The position numbers and the translations under genes were made by a program. Below the pieces are notes generated by a model that saw only the letters and a list, made by a program, of their open reading frames with translations, did not search any database and was not told the DNA's origin. This document shows positions 16,618 through 26,211 of a DNA stretch of 43,530 nucleotides, piece after piece. Each line of letters starts with the position of its first letter. Positions within the stretch are counted from its first letter, which is position 1. The stretch is from Candidatus Barnesiella excrementavium (GTDB lineage Bacteria; Bacteroidota; Bacteroidia; Bacteroidales; Barnesiellaceae): positions 1 to 43,530 of the forward strand of contig DXDM01000013.1 in the NCBI GenBank assembly GCA_019115485.1, given 5' to 3'.

Positions 16618-16620
16618 GGA

Positions 16621-16651
16621 TTGCAAGGGAACGTTTTCTGCCCTTACTTTG
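16621..16651 (+). promoter_or_regulatory. Candidate promoter of the TonB-dependent receptor gene
   Basis: TTGC (16621-16624), 19 bases, then TTACTTTG (16644-16651). The match is one base off at each box. It lies 55 bases before the start codon and directly after the palindrome at 16605-16617. Confidence 0.4.
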
Positions 16652-16706
16652 CGCCTGTCAAATCCGGGTACGGCCATCGTCGTCCCCAAGCAGATAAACA
16701 AGACTT

Positions 16707-19118
16707 ATGAGAAAATTTTTGCTCCCGGCCTTAGGGCTTCTCTTTCCGCTGGCGTCTGCGGCCAATCCCCTCCCGGCCTCGACCGATTCGTTGGGAAACC
16801 GCATCTACAACCTGAACGCCATCACCGTCATCAGCAATCCCAAATGGGAATCAAAGCTATTTGAATTCCCCGGAGCCATCACCTACCTCGACACTGAGGA
16901 ACTCGACCAGAAGAGTATCCGCTCGGTGAAGGATATCTCGACCCTCGTGCCCAACCTCTTTATCCCCGACTACGGGTCGAAGCTCATCTCCTCGGCCTAT
17001 ATCCGGGGCATCGGGTCGCGCATCAACTCACCGGCCGTGGGACTCTATGTCGACAACATTCCCTATCTCGACAAGAGCGCCTTCGACTTCGATTTCACCG
17101 ACATCGCCCACATCGAGGTGCTGAAAGGTCCGCAGGGCACGCTCTACGGCCGCAACACCATGGCCGGGCTAGTCTCCATCAAAACCATATCGCCGCTCGA
17201 CAAGCAGGGCACCAAAGTCAAGCTGAGTTTCGGCAACTACAATTTGTGGGGAGTATCGGCCTCGACCAGCCAGAAGATTACCGACAACCTGGCCATTGCC
17301 GCCAATGCCCGCTACCGTAGCGACGACGGCTATTTTGTAAACCAGTACACCCACGAGAATAGCGGCAGCACCCGCTCGGGCGGCGGTCGCATACAGATAG
17401 ACTGGCGCGTCAACCGGCAGTGGCGATTGAGCCTCAGCGGCGACTTCGAGAGCAGCGACCAGCAGGGCTACCCCTACGCCTCCTACGACAAAACCCAGGG
17501 TACCGTCGGCAACATCAGCTACAACGACGAGGCTTCGTACCGCCGCAACCTCCTCACCTCGGGATTCTCGGCCCAGTACCTCCACGACCGGTTCATCTTC
17601 ACCTCGACCACCGGCTACCAGTATCTCGACGACGACATGCACCTCGACCAGGATTTCACCCCCCTCTCCATCTTCACCCTGCAACAGAAGCAGAAGATGC
17701 ACGCCGTTTCGCAGGAGTTTGCCTTCAAGTCGCACAAGGGGAAACGGTGGGAATGGGTAGGAGGCCTCTTCGGCTTCTACCAGGACATCAACACCCTGGG
17801 GCCCGTCGATTTCAGACAACAGGGCATCGATCTGCTCATCACCAAACAGACCAACGACCAACTGGCGGCGCTCAAACAGAATCCCGCTCTGGCCGGAATG
17901 CCCGACATCACCGTCGCCATCGATAACCCCAACCTCTACATCGACGGCTCCTACAAGACACCCACCTACGGTGCAGCAGCATTCGGACAGGCCACGCTCA
18001 ACCGCATCTTCACCGACGGGCTCTCGGCCACCGTGGGGTTGCGCGTCGACTACGAGCGGGCCCGCATCTACCACCACACCCACGCCACCTCGCCTCTCTC
18101 GGGCAACGCCCACGTGGCCATCAATGCCGGAGGCCGCCCCATCACCATCGACCAGCCCTTTGCCCTGCCGCTGGGTATTGACGGTCGCGAGTCGATGGAG
18201 ACGCTCGAACTCTCGCCCAAATTTGAACTGAAATATGCCATCGGCACCCGGAGCTTCATCTACGCCTCGGCCACCCGGGGGTACCGTTCGGGGGGATACA
18301 ACTTCCAGATGTTCTCCAACCTCATTCAGGCGCAGATTCGCAGCAGCATGATGAGCGAACTGATGAAGAGCATGGGAGGCAGCATGGGAGGCGGCGGCAA
18401 CACCGGATCCAATCAATCCGGCTCGTCGGGTATGCCCGCTGCCGGCAGTAGCTCAACCGACGTGAACAGTGCCATATCCTACAAGCCCGAACACAGCTGG
18501 AACTACGAAATCGGCGGCCGCTCGCAACTGATTGACCACCGCCTCTTTACCGACCTGTCGCTCTTCTACATCGACTGTCGCGACCAACAGATTGCCGCCG
18601 TGAGCGGCTACGGCCGGGTGACCAAAAACTCGGGACGCACCGCCAGCTACGGACTCGAAGCTACCCTGCGAGCCATTCCCGTCGACCGTCTGATGCTCTC
18701 GGCCAGCTACGGGTACACCCACGCCACCTTCCGCGAATACAACGACGGGGAGAATGACTACAAGGGCCATTTCGTACCCTTCGCCCCGGCCCACACCCTG
18801 GCCCTCTCGGGAACCTATACCCAACCCATCGACCGCGAGCACGACGTCACTTTCGAACTGCAATACCTGGGACAGGGCAAGATATACTGGACCGAAGCCA
18901 ACGACGTGGCCCAAAACTTCTACGGCCTGCTCAACGCCTCGGTTCTCTTCACCGGGAAATATGCCGACATCAAGCTGTGGGGCAAGAACCTGCTCAACCG
19001 CCACTACCAGGCCTTCTATTTCGAGACGATGAATGCCGAGAATCTCTCGTCGCCCAACAGTTTCGTACAAGAGGGACGTCCCCTCACCTTCGGAGTCGAC
19101 ATCACCTTCCATTTCTAA
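16707..19118 (+). CDS. TonB-dependent outer-membrane receptor
   Basis: The 803-residue receptor has a signal peptide (cleavage near ASA-AN), a plug domain of about residues 45-165 with LNAITVISNP (TonB-box-like) and the plug signature VLKGPQGTLYGRNTMAGLVSI, then a 22-strand barrel ending in DITFHF. It lacks the N-terminal CarboxypepD_reg domain common in SusC-type receptors, so it resembles siderophore, cobalamin or metal-chelate receptors. A long insertion near residues 540-590 is rich in Gly, Ser and Met (SMMSELMKSMGGSMGGGG) and probably forms an external loop. It follows zupT, so a metal-related ligand is possible. The substrate cannot be assigned. Confidence 0.9.
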   Translation: MRKFLLPALGLLFPLASAANPLPASTDSLGNRIYNLNAITVISNPKWESKLFEFPGAITYLDTEELDQKSIRSVKDISTLVPNLFIPDYGSKLISSAYIRGIGSRINSPAVGLYVDNIPYLDKSAFDFDFTDIAHIEVLKGPQGTLYGRNTMAGLVSIKTISPLDKQGTKVKLSFGNYNLWGVSASTSQKITDNLAIAANARYRSDDGYFVNQYTHENSGSTRSGGGRIQIDWRVNRQWRLSLSGDFESSDQQGYPYASYDKTQGTVGNISYNDEASYRRNLLTSGFSAQYLHDRFIFTSTTGYQYLDDDMHLDQDFTPLSIFTLQQKQKMHAVSQEFAFKSHKGKRWEWVGGLFGFYQDINTLGPVDFRQQGIDLLITKQTNDQLAALKQNPALAGMPDITVAIDNPNLYIDGSYKTPTYGAAAFGQATLNRIFTDGLSATVGLRVDYERARIYHHTHATSPLSGNAHVAINAGGRPITIDQPFALPLGIDGRESMETLELSPKFELKYAIGTRSFIYASATRGYRSGGYNFQMFSNLIQAQIRSSMMSELMKSMGGSMGGGGNTGSNQSGSSGMPAAGSSSTDVNSAISYKPEHSWNYEIGGRSQLIDHRLFTDLSLFYIDCRDQQIAAVSGYGRVTKNSGRTASYGLEATLRAIPVDRLMLSASYGYTHATFREYNDGENDYKGHFVPFAPAHTLALSGTYTQPIDREHDVTFELQYLGQGKIYWTEANDVAQNFYGLLNASVLFTGKYADIKLWGKNLLNRHYQAFYFETMNAENLSSPNSFVQEGRPLTFGVDITFHF

Positions 19119-19158
19119 GGGCAACAAACAACACTTCCTTTATTCCGCAAGAACCGAC

Positions 19159-19200
19159 GAGAACGCTCCCCAACCAGCGGGAACGTTCTCGCTCTTTTTC
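19159..19200 (+). terminator. Rho-independent terminator of the TonB receptor gene
   Basis: Stem gagaacgctccc (19159-19170) pairs with gggaacgttctc (19179-19190) with one mismatch, followed by GCTCTTTTTC. Confidence 0.8.
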
Positions 19201-19221
19201 AGAAAGATTGTATTTCCCCGG

Positions 19222-19253
19222 TTTGGGAGAAGAGGAGAAAGGGTCTATCTTTA
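19222..19253 (+). promoter_or_regulatory. Promoter of the GH5-like gene
   Basis: TTTG (19222-19225), 20 bases, then TATCTTTA (19246-19253), one base off the -7 consensus. It lies right after the preceding terminator and 23 bases before the start codon. Confidence 0.6.
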
Positions 19254-19275
19254 TCGGGCACAAATAAAAAATACC

Positions 19276-20397
19276 ATGAGGCCCAACACCCTTTTTCTTC
19301 TGTCGCTGCTCTCTCTTTGGTCTGTTCTATCCCTGTCGGCGCAAAACCCCATTCCCGTGGAAGACACCAGCCCCCACAAGACAGTAGTCAGCATCGTAGG
19401 TGACGAGTTTTATATCAATGGCCGCCCCACATTCGAAGGCAAGAGTTGGCGAGAGATGAAAATTCAAGGTCTCCTTCCCAATGCCCGACTGGTCAACGGC
19501 ATATTTGATGACAAAACCGACTCTACCCGCTATAAATGGGCATACCCCGATACAAAATTGTGGGATGCCGACCGGAATACGAAAGAGTTCATGGAAAACA
19601 TGCCTGTCTGGAAAGAGAACGGTCTGCTTGCTTTCACGATTAATTTGCAAGGAGGCAGTCCGGAAGGTTACTCCGAGGTTCAACCGTGGAACAATTCGGC
19701 CATTCGGCCCGATGGCAGTCTGGATTCCTGCTATATGCACAGACTCGAACAGATACTCGACAAGGCCGACGAGTTGGGAATGGTTGCCATCGTAGGATTG
19801 TTCTATGTGGGTCAAGAGAAATTTCTCGAAGGTGAGCAGGCCGTCAAGAACGGAATCAGAAACGCCGTGGAATGGATATTGAAAAACGGCTATCGGAACG
19901 TATTGCTCGAAATTAACAACGAATGCGATTTCTTCAAACTGAACGGATTGACACCCGAGACCGTACACGAATCGATAAAATATGCCAAAACAATTACCCT
20001 CAACGGCAGGCGACTGCTGGTGAGCACCAGTTATGCCGGCACAGTCGTACCCAGCGACCCAGTCATTGCCGAATCGGACTTCATACTACTCCACGGCAAC
20101 GGTATAGAGAATCCCGACAAGATAACACTCCACGTCAACGCCGTGCGACAATCTCCTGCCTATACCTCCAAACCGGTCTTGTATAACGAAGACGACCATT
20201 TCGATTTCGAAAAAGAGAGCAACAACTTTGTAAAGGCCACCGAGTCTTATGCCTCCTGGGGATATTTCGATTTCAGAAAGAAGGGTGAACCTTTCGAACA
20301 GGGGTTTCAGTGTGTCCCCGTCGACTGGGGAATCAACAGCGAACGGAAAAAGGGATTCTTCAAACTGCTTACCGAATGGCAAAACGCCAACCGATAA
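19276..20397 (+). CDS. Exported GH5-like (cellulase-superfamily) glycoside hydrolase
   Basis: The 373-residue protein has a signal peptide (cleavage near LSA-QN) and a TIM-barrel layout. ATG 19276 is chosen because it starts the signal peptide and follows a promoter; the frame is open upstream only by chance. A conserved opening (GDEFYINGRPTFEGKSW) is followed by the acid/base candidate E216 in LLEINNECD and the nucleophile candidate E305 in VLYNEDDHFD, the NE...E arrangement of clan GH-A enzymes. It is a single gene between its own promoter and terminator. Substrate and exact family are not readable; GH5 is a best guess. Confidence 0.65.
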   Translation: MRPNTLFLLSLLSLWSVLSLSAQNPIPVEDTSPHKTVVSIVGDEFYINGRPTFEGKSWREMKIQGLLPNARLVNGIFDDKTDSTRYKWAYPDTKLWDADRNTKEFMENMPVWKENGLLAFTINLQGGSPEGYSEVQPWNNSAIRPDGSLDSCYMHRLEQILDKADELGMVAIVGLFYVGQEKFLEGEQAVKNGIRNAVEWILKNGYRNVLLEINNECDFFKLNGLTPETVHESIKYAKTITLNGRRLLVSTSYAGTVVPSDPVIAESDFILLHGNGIENPDKITLHVNAVRQSPAYTSKPVLYNEDDHFDFEKESNNFVKATESYASWGYFDFRKKGEPFEQGFQCVPVDWGINSERKKGFFKLLTEWQNANR

Positions 20398-20466
20398 TAC
20401 CGACAGCGATATAAAATCCATATCCTTGTTGTCTCGTCAGAGACACAAACTTCTACATTTCGGTTC

Positions 20467-20506
20467 AACGGGCCCGAGGCTTCAACCTCCACAGGCCCGT
20501 TGTTTT
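20467..20506 (+). terminator. Rho-independent terminator of the GH5-like gene
   Basis: AACGGGCC (20467-20474) pairs with GGCCCGTT (20494-20501) and an inner GAGG/CCTC helix, followed by GTTTTT. Confidence 0.8.
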
Positions 20507-20530
20507 TAGCGGCCTGGCATAGCCCCATCT

Positions 20531-20662
20531 GAAAACTTGGATTTCCGTTTGTCTCTGCTCTCGCCTTTCACTATATTTGGATAATATAGGATGCGGCTCG
20601 GCTCTGTCAAACTTGAAAACTTTGTTTTCGTTTGCCACTGCTCTCGCCTTTCACTATATTTG
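20531..20662 (+). repeat. Tandem promoter-bearing repeat, plus-strand copies
   Basis: Two direct copies of a unit of about 83 bases share GAAAACTT, CGTTTG, CTGCTCTCGCCTTTCAC and TATATTTG. Each copy carries a full consensus promoter: TTTG 20548-20551 with TATATTTG 20572-20579, and TTTG 20631-20634 with TATATTTG 20655-20662, both with 20-base spacing. The same unit recurs inverted at 41086-41257. It precedes the large amidase-like gene and the salvage operon by about 130 bases and so probably drives it. The rest of the 20398-20793 gap holds the terminator at 20467 and otherwise nothing I recognise. Confidence 0.75.
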
Positions 20663-20793
20663 CATAAACCAAACGGACTCTTTTACCCCGTCACATTCCA
20701 AGGGCTACCGATTCACCCGACCGATTATCGCGGTTACTGAATGTTCAAGCCTCATGACCGGGGTATGTAACTTGCATTTGTCTACTCGGGAAG

Positions 20794-23781
20794 ATGAAAA
20801 AGATACGCTATATTATTCTACTAGCAACCCTTGTCACAGCTCTACTCAGCCCCGCCCAGACCCGCAATCTGGAACCGGCCATCGAGCAGTCGCTCGCCTC
20901 GCTCAAACCCGATTATCTGAACATTGGCGAAATCAAGTTGAAGCGTTTCACCCAAAAGGGGAATCGCCTCACCGTCGAGATGAACGACGAGTTCTCCTAC
21001 CTTCCCTTTCGCGATGAATTGGTGCGACAAGCCTACGACACCGTGCGGGCCGTCCTCCCCCCGAAACTGAGACACAAGAAACTCACCATCTATGCCGGCG
21101 GTTACGAAATCAGTCGGCTGGTACCCTTTGCCGACCGTCACAAGCGGTTTGCCGTGGCCTGCCACCGCCCCGTCGTCGAGCCGGTGGGGCGACTCTATAC
21201 CCCTACTCACGGACTGCTCAACCGTCACATCGCGCTGTGGCAAAGCCACGGATACTATTTCGAACAGTCGCTCAACCGGTGGGAGTGGCAACGGGCCCGC
21301 ATCTTCGGCACCGTGGAGGACCTCTTTACCCAAAGTTTCGTCATGCCCTTCCTCACCCCCATGCTGCAAAATGCCGGGGCCTATATCTTCTCGCCCCGCG
21401 AGCGGGATACCAACCGGCATGAACTGATTGCCGACAACGACGACGCCTCGACCTACACCGAGAGCTCCTCCGGCAAAGAGCAATGGCAACGCGGAGGCAT
21501 CGGCTTCGCCCACCGGACCGAGCTCTATACCCAATCACAAAATCCCTTTACCGAAGGGAGTTTCCGCCAGACCAAGACCACGACCGACCCCCACCGGGCG
21601 ATACGGGCCTGCTGGCAGGCTCCTGTTCCCGAGCGCGGCCGGTATGCCGTCTACGTGGCCTACCACACGGTCAAGGGAAGTACCGACGACGCCCTCTACA
21701 CCGTGTATCACCGGGGCGGCAAATCGCAGTTCCGCGTCAACCAGACCATGGGTGGAGGCACCTGGATTTACCTGGGACACTTCGATTTCGACCCGGGCGA
21801 GAAAGCCCGCGTCGAGTTGAGCAACCTCTCCCGCGAGAAGGGGCGCATCGTCACGGCCGACGCGGTGAAAATCGGAGGCGGATACGGCAATATTGCCCGC
21901 CGCGTGAGCGACAAGCACCCGGCCGTCGACCCGGCCGTTGACTACGAGCCCCAGACCAGCGGCTATCCCCGCTTTACCGAAGCAGCCCGCTACTGGCTGC
22001 AATGGGCGGGATTCCCCGAATCGGTCTATTCGCCCAGCGGGGGAGAAAACGACTATACCGACGATTTCAAATGCCGGGGACTGTGGGTCAACTACCTGGC
22101 CGGAGGCTCATCGGTCCTCCCCGACAGCACGGGGCTGCACGTACCCGTCGACCTGGCCTTCGCCTTCCACTCCGATGCCGGCACCACTCCCAACGACTCG
22201 ACCATAGGCAGTCTGGGCATCTATTTCACCGGCAAGGACCGCAAGGTCTACCTCCACGACGTGCCGCGTCAGGTATCGCGCTACCTCACCGACCTCGTGC
22301 TCACGCAAATCACCGACGACCTGCACCGCACCTGTGCCCCCCAATGGAGCCGGCGGGGCATGTGGAACAAATCCTATTTCGAGGCCCGTGTGCCCGAAGT
22401 TCCCACCATGCTGCTCGAACTGCTCTCGCACCAGAATCTGGCCGACATGCGCTACGGGCTCGACCCGCGCTTCCGGTTTCTGGTGGCCCGGGCCGTGTAT
22501 AAGGGCATCTTGAAATTCATCGCCTTCCAAAACAGGTTCGACTATGTGGTGCAACCCCTGCCGGTGACCCACCTGCGAAGCGAGTTTACCGGGATAAACC
22601 GCATGAAACTCGCCTGGCGCCCCACCGCCGACCCGCTCGAACCGACCGCCGCTCCCGACCGCTACATCGTCTACACCCGGGTGGGCGATGGTGCCTTCGA
22701 TGCCGGTACCCTCGTGTCCGATACCACCTGGACCCGGGCCATACACCCCGACTCGATTTACAGTTTCAAGGTCACCGCCGTGAACCGGGGCGGCGAAAGC
22801 TTCCCCTCCGAGACGCTGTCGCTCTGCCGTAGCTCGCGCGAGAAGGGGGTAGTCGTGATCATCAACGCCTTCGACCGCATCAGCGGCCCCGACAGCTTCG
22901 AGGCCGACTCGCTCGCTGGCGGGTTCGACACCCGCAAGGACTTCGGGGTGCCCTACCTCTGCGACATCGCCTTCACCGGCGAACAGTATGAGTTCCGCCG
23001 CAACCGTCCCTGGCTCGACGACGACAACCCTGGATTCGGGGCCAGCCGGGCCGACCGTGAGACACAGGTCATTGCCGGAAACACCTTCGACTATCCCGCT
23101 CTACACGGCCGGTCGATTGTACGGGCGGGCTACTCGTTTGTCTCGACCAGCGACGAAGCGGTGGCCGAGGGGCTCACCGACCTGACCCGCTACCGCCTGG
23201 CCGACCTCATTCTCGGAAAAGAGAAGCAGGTCACGCTGGGTAACGACACCAGCCGCTACGCCTTCAAGACCTTTGACCCCATGCTGCGCAAAGCCATCAC
23301 CCGCTACTGCCACAACGGAGGCAACCTCTTTGTCTCGGGAGCCTATGTCGCTACCGATCTGTGGGACAACGGCAACCCCGACCCGGAGGCCCAACAGTTT
23401 GCCAACCGGGTGCTGCACTACACCTGGCGCACGGGACAGGCCTCGACGAGCGGAAGGGTACAACCGGCCCCGTCGCCCTTCGCCCGGTTCAACCGCCTCG
23501 ACCTCAACTACTGGAATACCCTCAACGCCACCTGCTACGCCGCCGAATCGCCCGACGGCATCGAACCCTGCGGAGCAGGCAGCTACACCATACAGCGGTA
23601 TGCCGACACCCGCATCGGTGCCGGCATCTTCTACCGGGGCGATACATACAGTACCTGCGTCCTGGGCTACCCCTTCGAGACTATCGTGAGCGAGACCGAA
23701 CGCGATGCCCTTATGCAGGCCATCTTGTCGACCTTCGACGAGGCGGCCGGAAGTGACACCCCGTCAAACGAACCCCAATAA
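20794..23781 (+). CDS. Exported N-acetylmuramoyl-L-alanine amidase-like protein with inserted golvesin-like domain
   Basis: The 995-residue protein has a signal peptide (to about residue 22). I read a zinc amidase (Amidase_3) fold split in two: H152 in QSHGYYF and E175 in GTVEDLF, followed by [20 protein letters not shown]; then, after an insertion, H459 in FAFHSDAG and E542 in PTMLLELLS. These match the ligand order H, E, H and catalytic E of AmiC/SpoIIP-type enzymes. The insertion (about 268-368, ending [14 protein letters not shown]) resembles golvesin C-terminal/xanthan-lyase-like domains. A fibronectin-III-like domain (about 595-690) and a C-terminal domain of unknown type (about 695-985) follow. 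It heads a tight operon with GT2, DUF4922, SpoIID and MFS genes. Such proteins are often annotated as xanthan lyase, which I doubt here. Confidence 0.7.
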   Translation: MKKIRYIILLATLVTALLSPAQTRNLEPAIEQSLASLKPDYLNIGEIKLKRFTQKGNRLTVEMNDEFSYLPFRDELVRQAYDTVRAVLPPKLRHKKLTIYAGGYEISRLVPFADRHKRFAVACHRPVVEPVGRLYTPTHGLLNRHIALWQSHGYYFEQSLNRWEWQRARIFGTVEDLFTQSFVMPFLTPMLQNAGAYIFSPRERDTNRHELIADNDDASTYTESSSGKEQWQRGGIGFAHRTELYTQSQNPFTEGSFRQTKTTTDPHRAIRACWQAPVPERGRYAVYVAYHTVKGSTDDALYTVYHRGGKSQFRVNQTMGGGTWIYLGHFDFDPGEKARVELSNLSREKGRIVTADAVKIGGGYGNIARRVSDKHPAVDPAVDYEPQTSGYPRFTEAARYWLQWAGFPESVYSPSGGENDYTDDFKCRGLWVNYLAGGSSVLPDSTGLHVPVDLAFAFHSDAGTTPNDSTIGSLGIYFTGKDRKVYLHDVPRQVSRYLTDLVLTQITDDLHRTCAPQWSRRGMWNKSYFEARVPEVPTMLLELLSHQNLADMRYGLDPRFRFLVARAVYKGILKFIAFQNRFDYVVQPLPVTHLRSEFTGINRMKLAWRPTADPLEPTAAPDRYIVYTRVGDGAFDAGTLVSDTTWTRAIHPDSIYSFKVTAVNRGGESFPSETLSLCRSSREKGVVVIINAFDRISGPDSFEADSLAGGFDTRKDFGVPYLCDIAFTGEQYEFRRNRPWLDDDNPGFGASRADRETQVIAGNTFDYPALHGRSIVRAGYSFVSTSDEAVAEGLTDLTRYRLADLILGKEKQVTLGNDTSRYAFKTFDPMLRKAITRYCHNGGNLFVSGAYVATDLWDNGNPDPEAQQFANRVLHYTWRTGQASTSGRVQPAPSPFARFNRLDLNYWNTLNATCYAAESPDGIEPCGAGSYTIQRYADTRIGAGIFYRGDTYSTCVLGYPFETIVSETERDALMQAILSTFDEAAGSDTPSNEPQ

Positions 23782-23794
23782 AAACACCTTACCC

Positions 23795-25279
23795 ATGAAG
23801 AGAATCAACTGTTTCATACCCCTCTCGCCCGACCCGGAGCAGACGGCCGAAACCATCAGAGAGCTGCGCGCCTGCGAGGCGGTAAACACCATCTTCCTGC
23901 TGTCGACCGACCCGGAAGCCCGACCGATTGACGGGAGCTCGCTCCTGCCCGTCACCGGGCTCAACGCCTCGGCCACCCTCCGCACGATAGCCCGTTGCAG
24001 CGACACCGACTTCACCCTGCTGTACACCCGCCATACGGTCCTCCGGTTGGGCTACTTCGCTCTCGAACGCATGATGCGCATCGCCGACGACTCCGGGGCC
24101 GGACTGCTCTATGCCGATGCATACCACCAAACCGACGGGCGGCTGGTTCAGGCACCGGTCATCGACTACCAGACGGGCAGCCTGCGCGACGATTTCAACT
24201 TCGGGTCGCTGCTGCTCTTTCGTACAGAGGCCCTGCGCGAAGCTGCCTCGCGAATGACGAGCGACTTCCGCCATGCGGGACTCTACGACCTGCGGTTGAA
24301 GCTGTCGCAAAAGGCACAACTGCTCCACATCAACGAATATCTCTATACCGATGTCGAGAGCGACACCCGCCGCAGCGGCGAGAAGATGTTCGACTATGTC
24401 GACCCTAAAAACCGGGCGGTGCAAATCGAGATGGAGGCGGCCTGCACCGAGCATCTCAAAGCCATCGGCGGCTACCTGGCCCCCCGGTTCGAACCCATTG
24501 CCTTCGACGCCGGCGACTTTCCCTGCGAAGCCTCGGTCATCATTCCCGTGCGCAACCGCGCCCGCACCATCGCCGACGCCATCGGGTCGGTACTGAAACA
24601 GCAGACCCGGTTCAAATTCAACCTCATCGTCATCGACAACCACTCGACCGACGGCACGACTGAGGTCATCGACCGCTTTGCCGACGACGAACGGGTGATT
24701 CACCTCATTCCCGAGCGGAACGACCTGGGCATAGGCGGCTGCTGGAATCTGGGGGTACACCACCCCCGGTGCGGCAAGTTTGCCGTACAGCTCGACAGCG
24801 ACGACCTCTACGCCAACGAACGGACGTTGCAAATTCTGGTCGACGCCTTCTACCAGCAGAATTGCGGTATGGTGGTGGGCACCTACCAAATGACCGACTT
24901 CGAGCTGAACCCCATCGCACCGGGTATCATCGACCACCGGGAGTGGACCCCCGAGAACGGACGTAACAACGCCCTGCGCATCAACGGGCTGGGGGCGCCC
25001 CGTGCCTTCTACACCCCGCTGCTGCGCCAAGTGAAGGTGCCCAACACCAGCTACGGCGAGGACTACGCGCTGGGGCTGAACATCTCGCGCCGCTACCAGA
25101 TAGGGCGTGTCTACGAGGTGGTCTACCTGTGCCGCCGCTGGGAGGGGAACTCCGATGCCGCGCTCAGCATCGAAAAGAGCAACGCCAACAACCTGTACAA
25201 AGACCGCATTCGCTCCTGGGAGCTGCAAGCCCGCATCGCCCTGAATAAAAACCTGCACGCATGCCCCCCTTGGAAATAA
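23795..25279 (+). CDS. Family 2 glycosyltransferase with two GT-A-like halves
   Basis: This 494-residue cytoplasmic protein starts at ATG 23795 ([11 protein letters not shown]), 13 bases after the amidase-like gene. The C-terminal half (about 245-480) is a classical GT2 domain: [27 protein letters not shown] and the metal/nucleotide DxD motif LDSDDLY near residue 335. The N-terminal half (about 1-220) looks like a second, degenerate GT-A fold ([18 protein letters not shown]). There is no signal peptide or membrane helix. The 3' end overlaps the next gene by 19 bases, so the two are translationally linked. Donor and acceptor are unknown. Confidence 0.8.
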   Translation: MKRINCFIPLSPDPEQTAETIRELRACEAVNTIFLLSTDPEARPIDGSSLLPVTGLNASATLRTIARCSDTDFTLLYTRHTVLRLGYFALERMMRIADDSGAGLLYADAYHQTDGRLVQAPVIDYQTGSLRDDFNFGSLLLFRTEALREAASRMTSDFRHAGLYDLRLKLSQKAQLLHINEYLYTDVESDTRRSGEKMFDYVDPKNRAVQIEMEAACTEHLKAIGGYLAPRFEPIAFDAGDFPCEASVIIPVRNRARTIADAIGSVLKQQTRFKFNLIVIDNHSTDGTTEVIDRFADDERVIHLIPERNDLGIGGCWNLGVHHPRCGKFAVQLDSDDLYANERTLQILVDAFYQQNCGMVVGTYQMTDFELNPIAPGIIDHREWTPENGRNNALRINGLGAPRAFYTPLLRQVKVPNTSYGEDYALGLNISRRYQIGRVYEVVYLCRRWEGNSDAALSIEKSNANNLYKDRIRSWELQARIALNKNLHACPPWK

Positions 25280-26211
25280 ACTCAAACCGCATAAACCTAC
25301 TGATTGACAGTCAGCTGGCCGAGTGGGAGACGGCCCGGCGCAACTACCGGGCTCTGGAATCGGTACGGGTCAAGGAGCTGATGCTGGGAAACTGCCCGGT
25401 CAAGGTGCAGTTCAACCCGGCCCGTATCGTCTCGTCGGCCGCCAAGGTCGATGCCCGGTCGTTGAAGGAGCGACCCTGTTTCCTCTGCGCCGGAAACCGC
25501 CCGACCGAACAGCGGGGCCTCGCCGACGGCGACTACACCTGGCTGGTCAACCCCTTCCCCATCTTTCCCCGTCACCTCACGATTCCGGCCAACCGCCACA
25601 CCCCGCAACTCATCGGCGGCCGACTGGGCGACCTGTTGCACATGACCCGCGAAGCCGACGAGTTCGTCCTCTTCTACAACGGTCCCCGATGCGGCGCCTC
25701 GGCCCCCGACCACGCCCATTTCCAGGCGGGCAACAAGGGGTTCCTTCCCCTCGGTGAGGCGATAAGGAGCTGTCGACGGGAGCCCCTGCTCACCCACGGC
25801 TCGGCCCGGCTGAGCCTCGTCACGGAGTACTTCTGCCCCCTCTTCCTCATCGAAGCCCGCGAGGCCGACGAAGCCCGAGCCCTCTTCGATACACTTTACC
25901 GGGCCCTCGACCAGCCGGCCGGGGAGCCCGAGCCCATGATGAACCTCGTGGCCTGGTACGAAGCGGGAGAGTGGAACCTCTGCATCTTCCCCCGCACCCG
26001 GCACCGCCCCTCGTGCTATCAGGCCGAGGGCGACGCCAATATCCTGCTCAGTCCCGCCTCGGTCGACCTGGGCGGGGTCTTCATCACCCCCCTCGAAAAA
26101 GATTTCGAGAAAATCGAGGCCGGACACCTGCAACAAATCCTCGCGGAGGTCTGCCCCAACCGGGAGCAGCTCACCGCCATCATCAACCGACTTAACCGGC
26201 AAACATCATGA
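25261..26211 (+). CDS. DUF4922 protein, HIT/GalT-like nucleotidyl transferase or phosphorylase
   Basis: The 316-residue cytoplasmic protein starts at ATG 25261 inside the end of the glycosyltransferase gene. It shows the layout of the GalT/Ap4A-phosphorylase branch of the HIT superfamily: RPCFLC near residue 75, [12 protein letters not shown] near 100, and the catalytic motif DHAHFQ with H151, H153 and Q155. Family members transfer nucleotidyl groups between sugar phosphates or phosphorolyse dinucleotides, so a sugar-1-phosphate or nucleotide-sugar substrate is plausible. Its stop overlaps the SpoIID start (ATGA). The exact reaction is unknown. Confidence 0.65.
   Translation: MPPLEINSNRINLLIDSQLAEWETARRNYRALESVRVKELMLGNCPVKVQFNPARIVSSAAKVDARSLKERPCFLCAGNRPTEQRGLADGDYTWLVNPFPIFPRHLTIPANRHTPQLIGGRLGDLLHMTREADEFVLFYNGPRCGASAPDHAHFQAGNKGFLPLGEAIRSCRREPLLTHGSARLSLVTEYFCPLFLIEAREADEARALFDTLYRALDQPAGEPEPMMNLVAWYEAGEWNLCIFPRTRHRPSCYQAEGDANILLSPASVDLGGVFITPLEKDFEKIEAGHLQQILAEVCPNREQLTAIINRLNRQTS

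Noticed and set aside
20577..21017. Short plus-strand frame starting in the promoter-bearing repeat and running into the amidase-like gene
   Set aside because: Its first part is just translation of the repeat unit, also seen at 41043-41231 on the minus strand; it then overlaps a real gene out of frame.
20794..23781. Annotation of the 995-residue protein as a xanthan lyase
   Set aside because: The golvesin/xanthan-lyase-like part is only an inserted accessory domain; the flanking motifs fit a zinc amidase, and the neighbours concern peptidoglycan, not xanthan.
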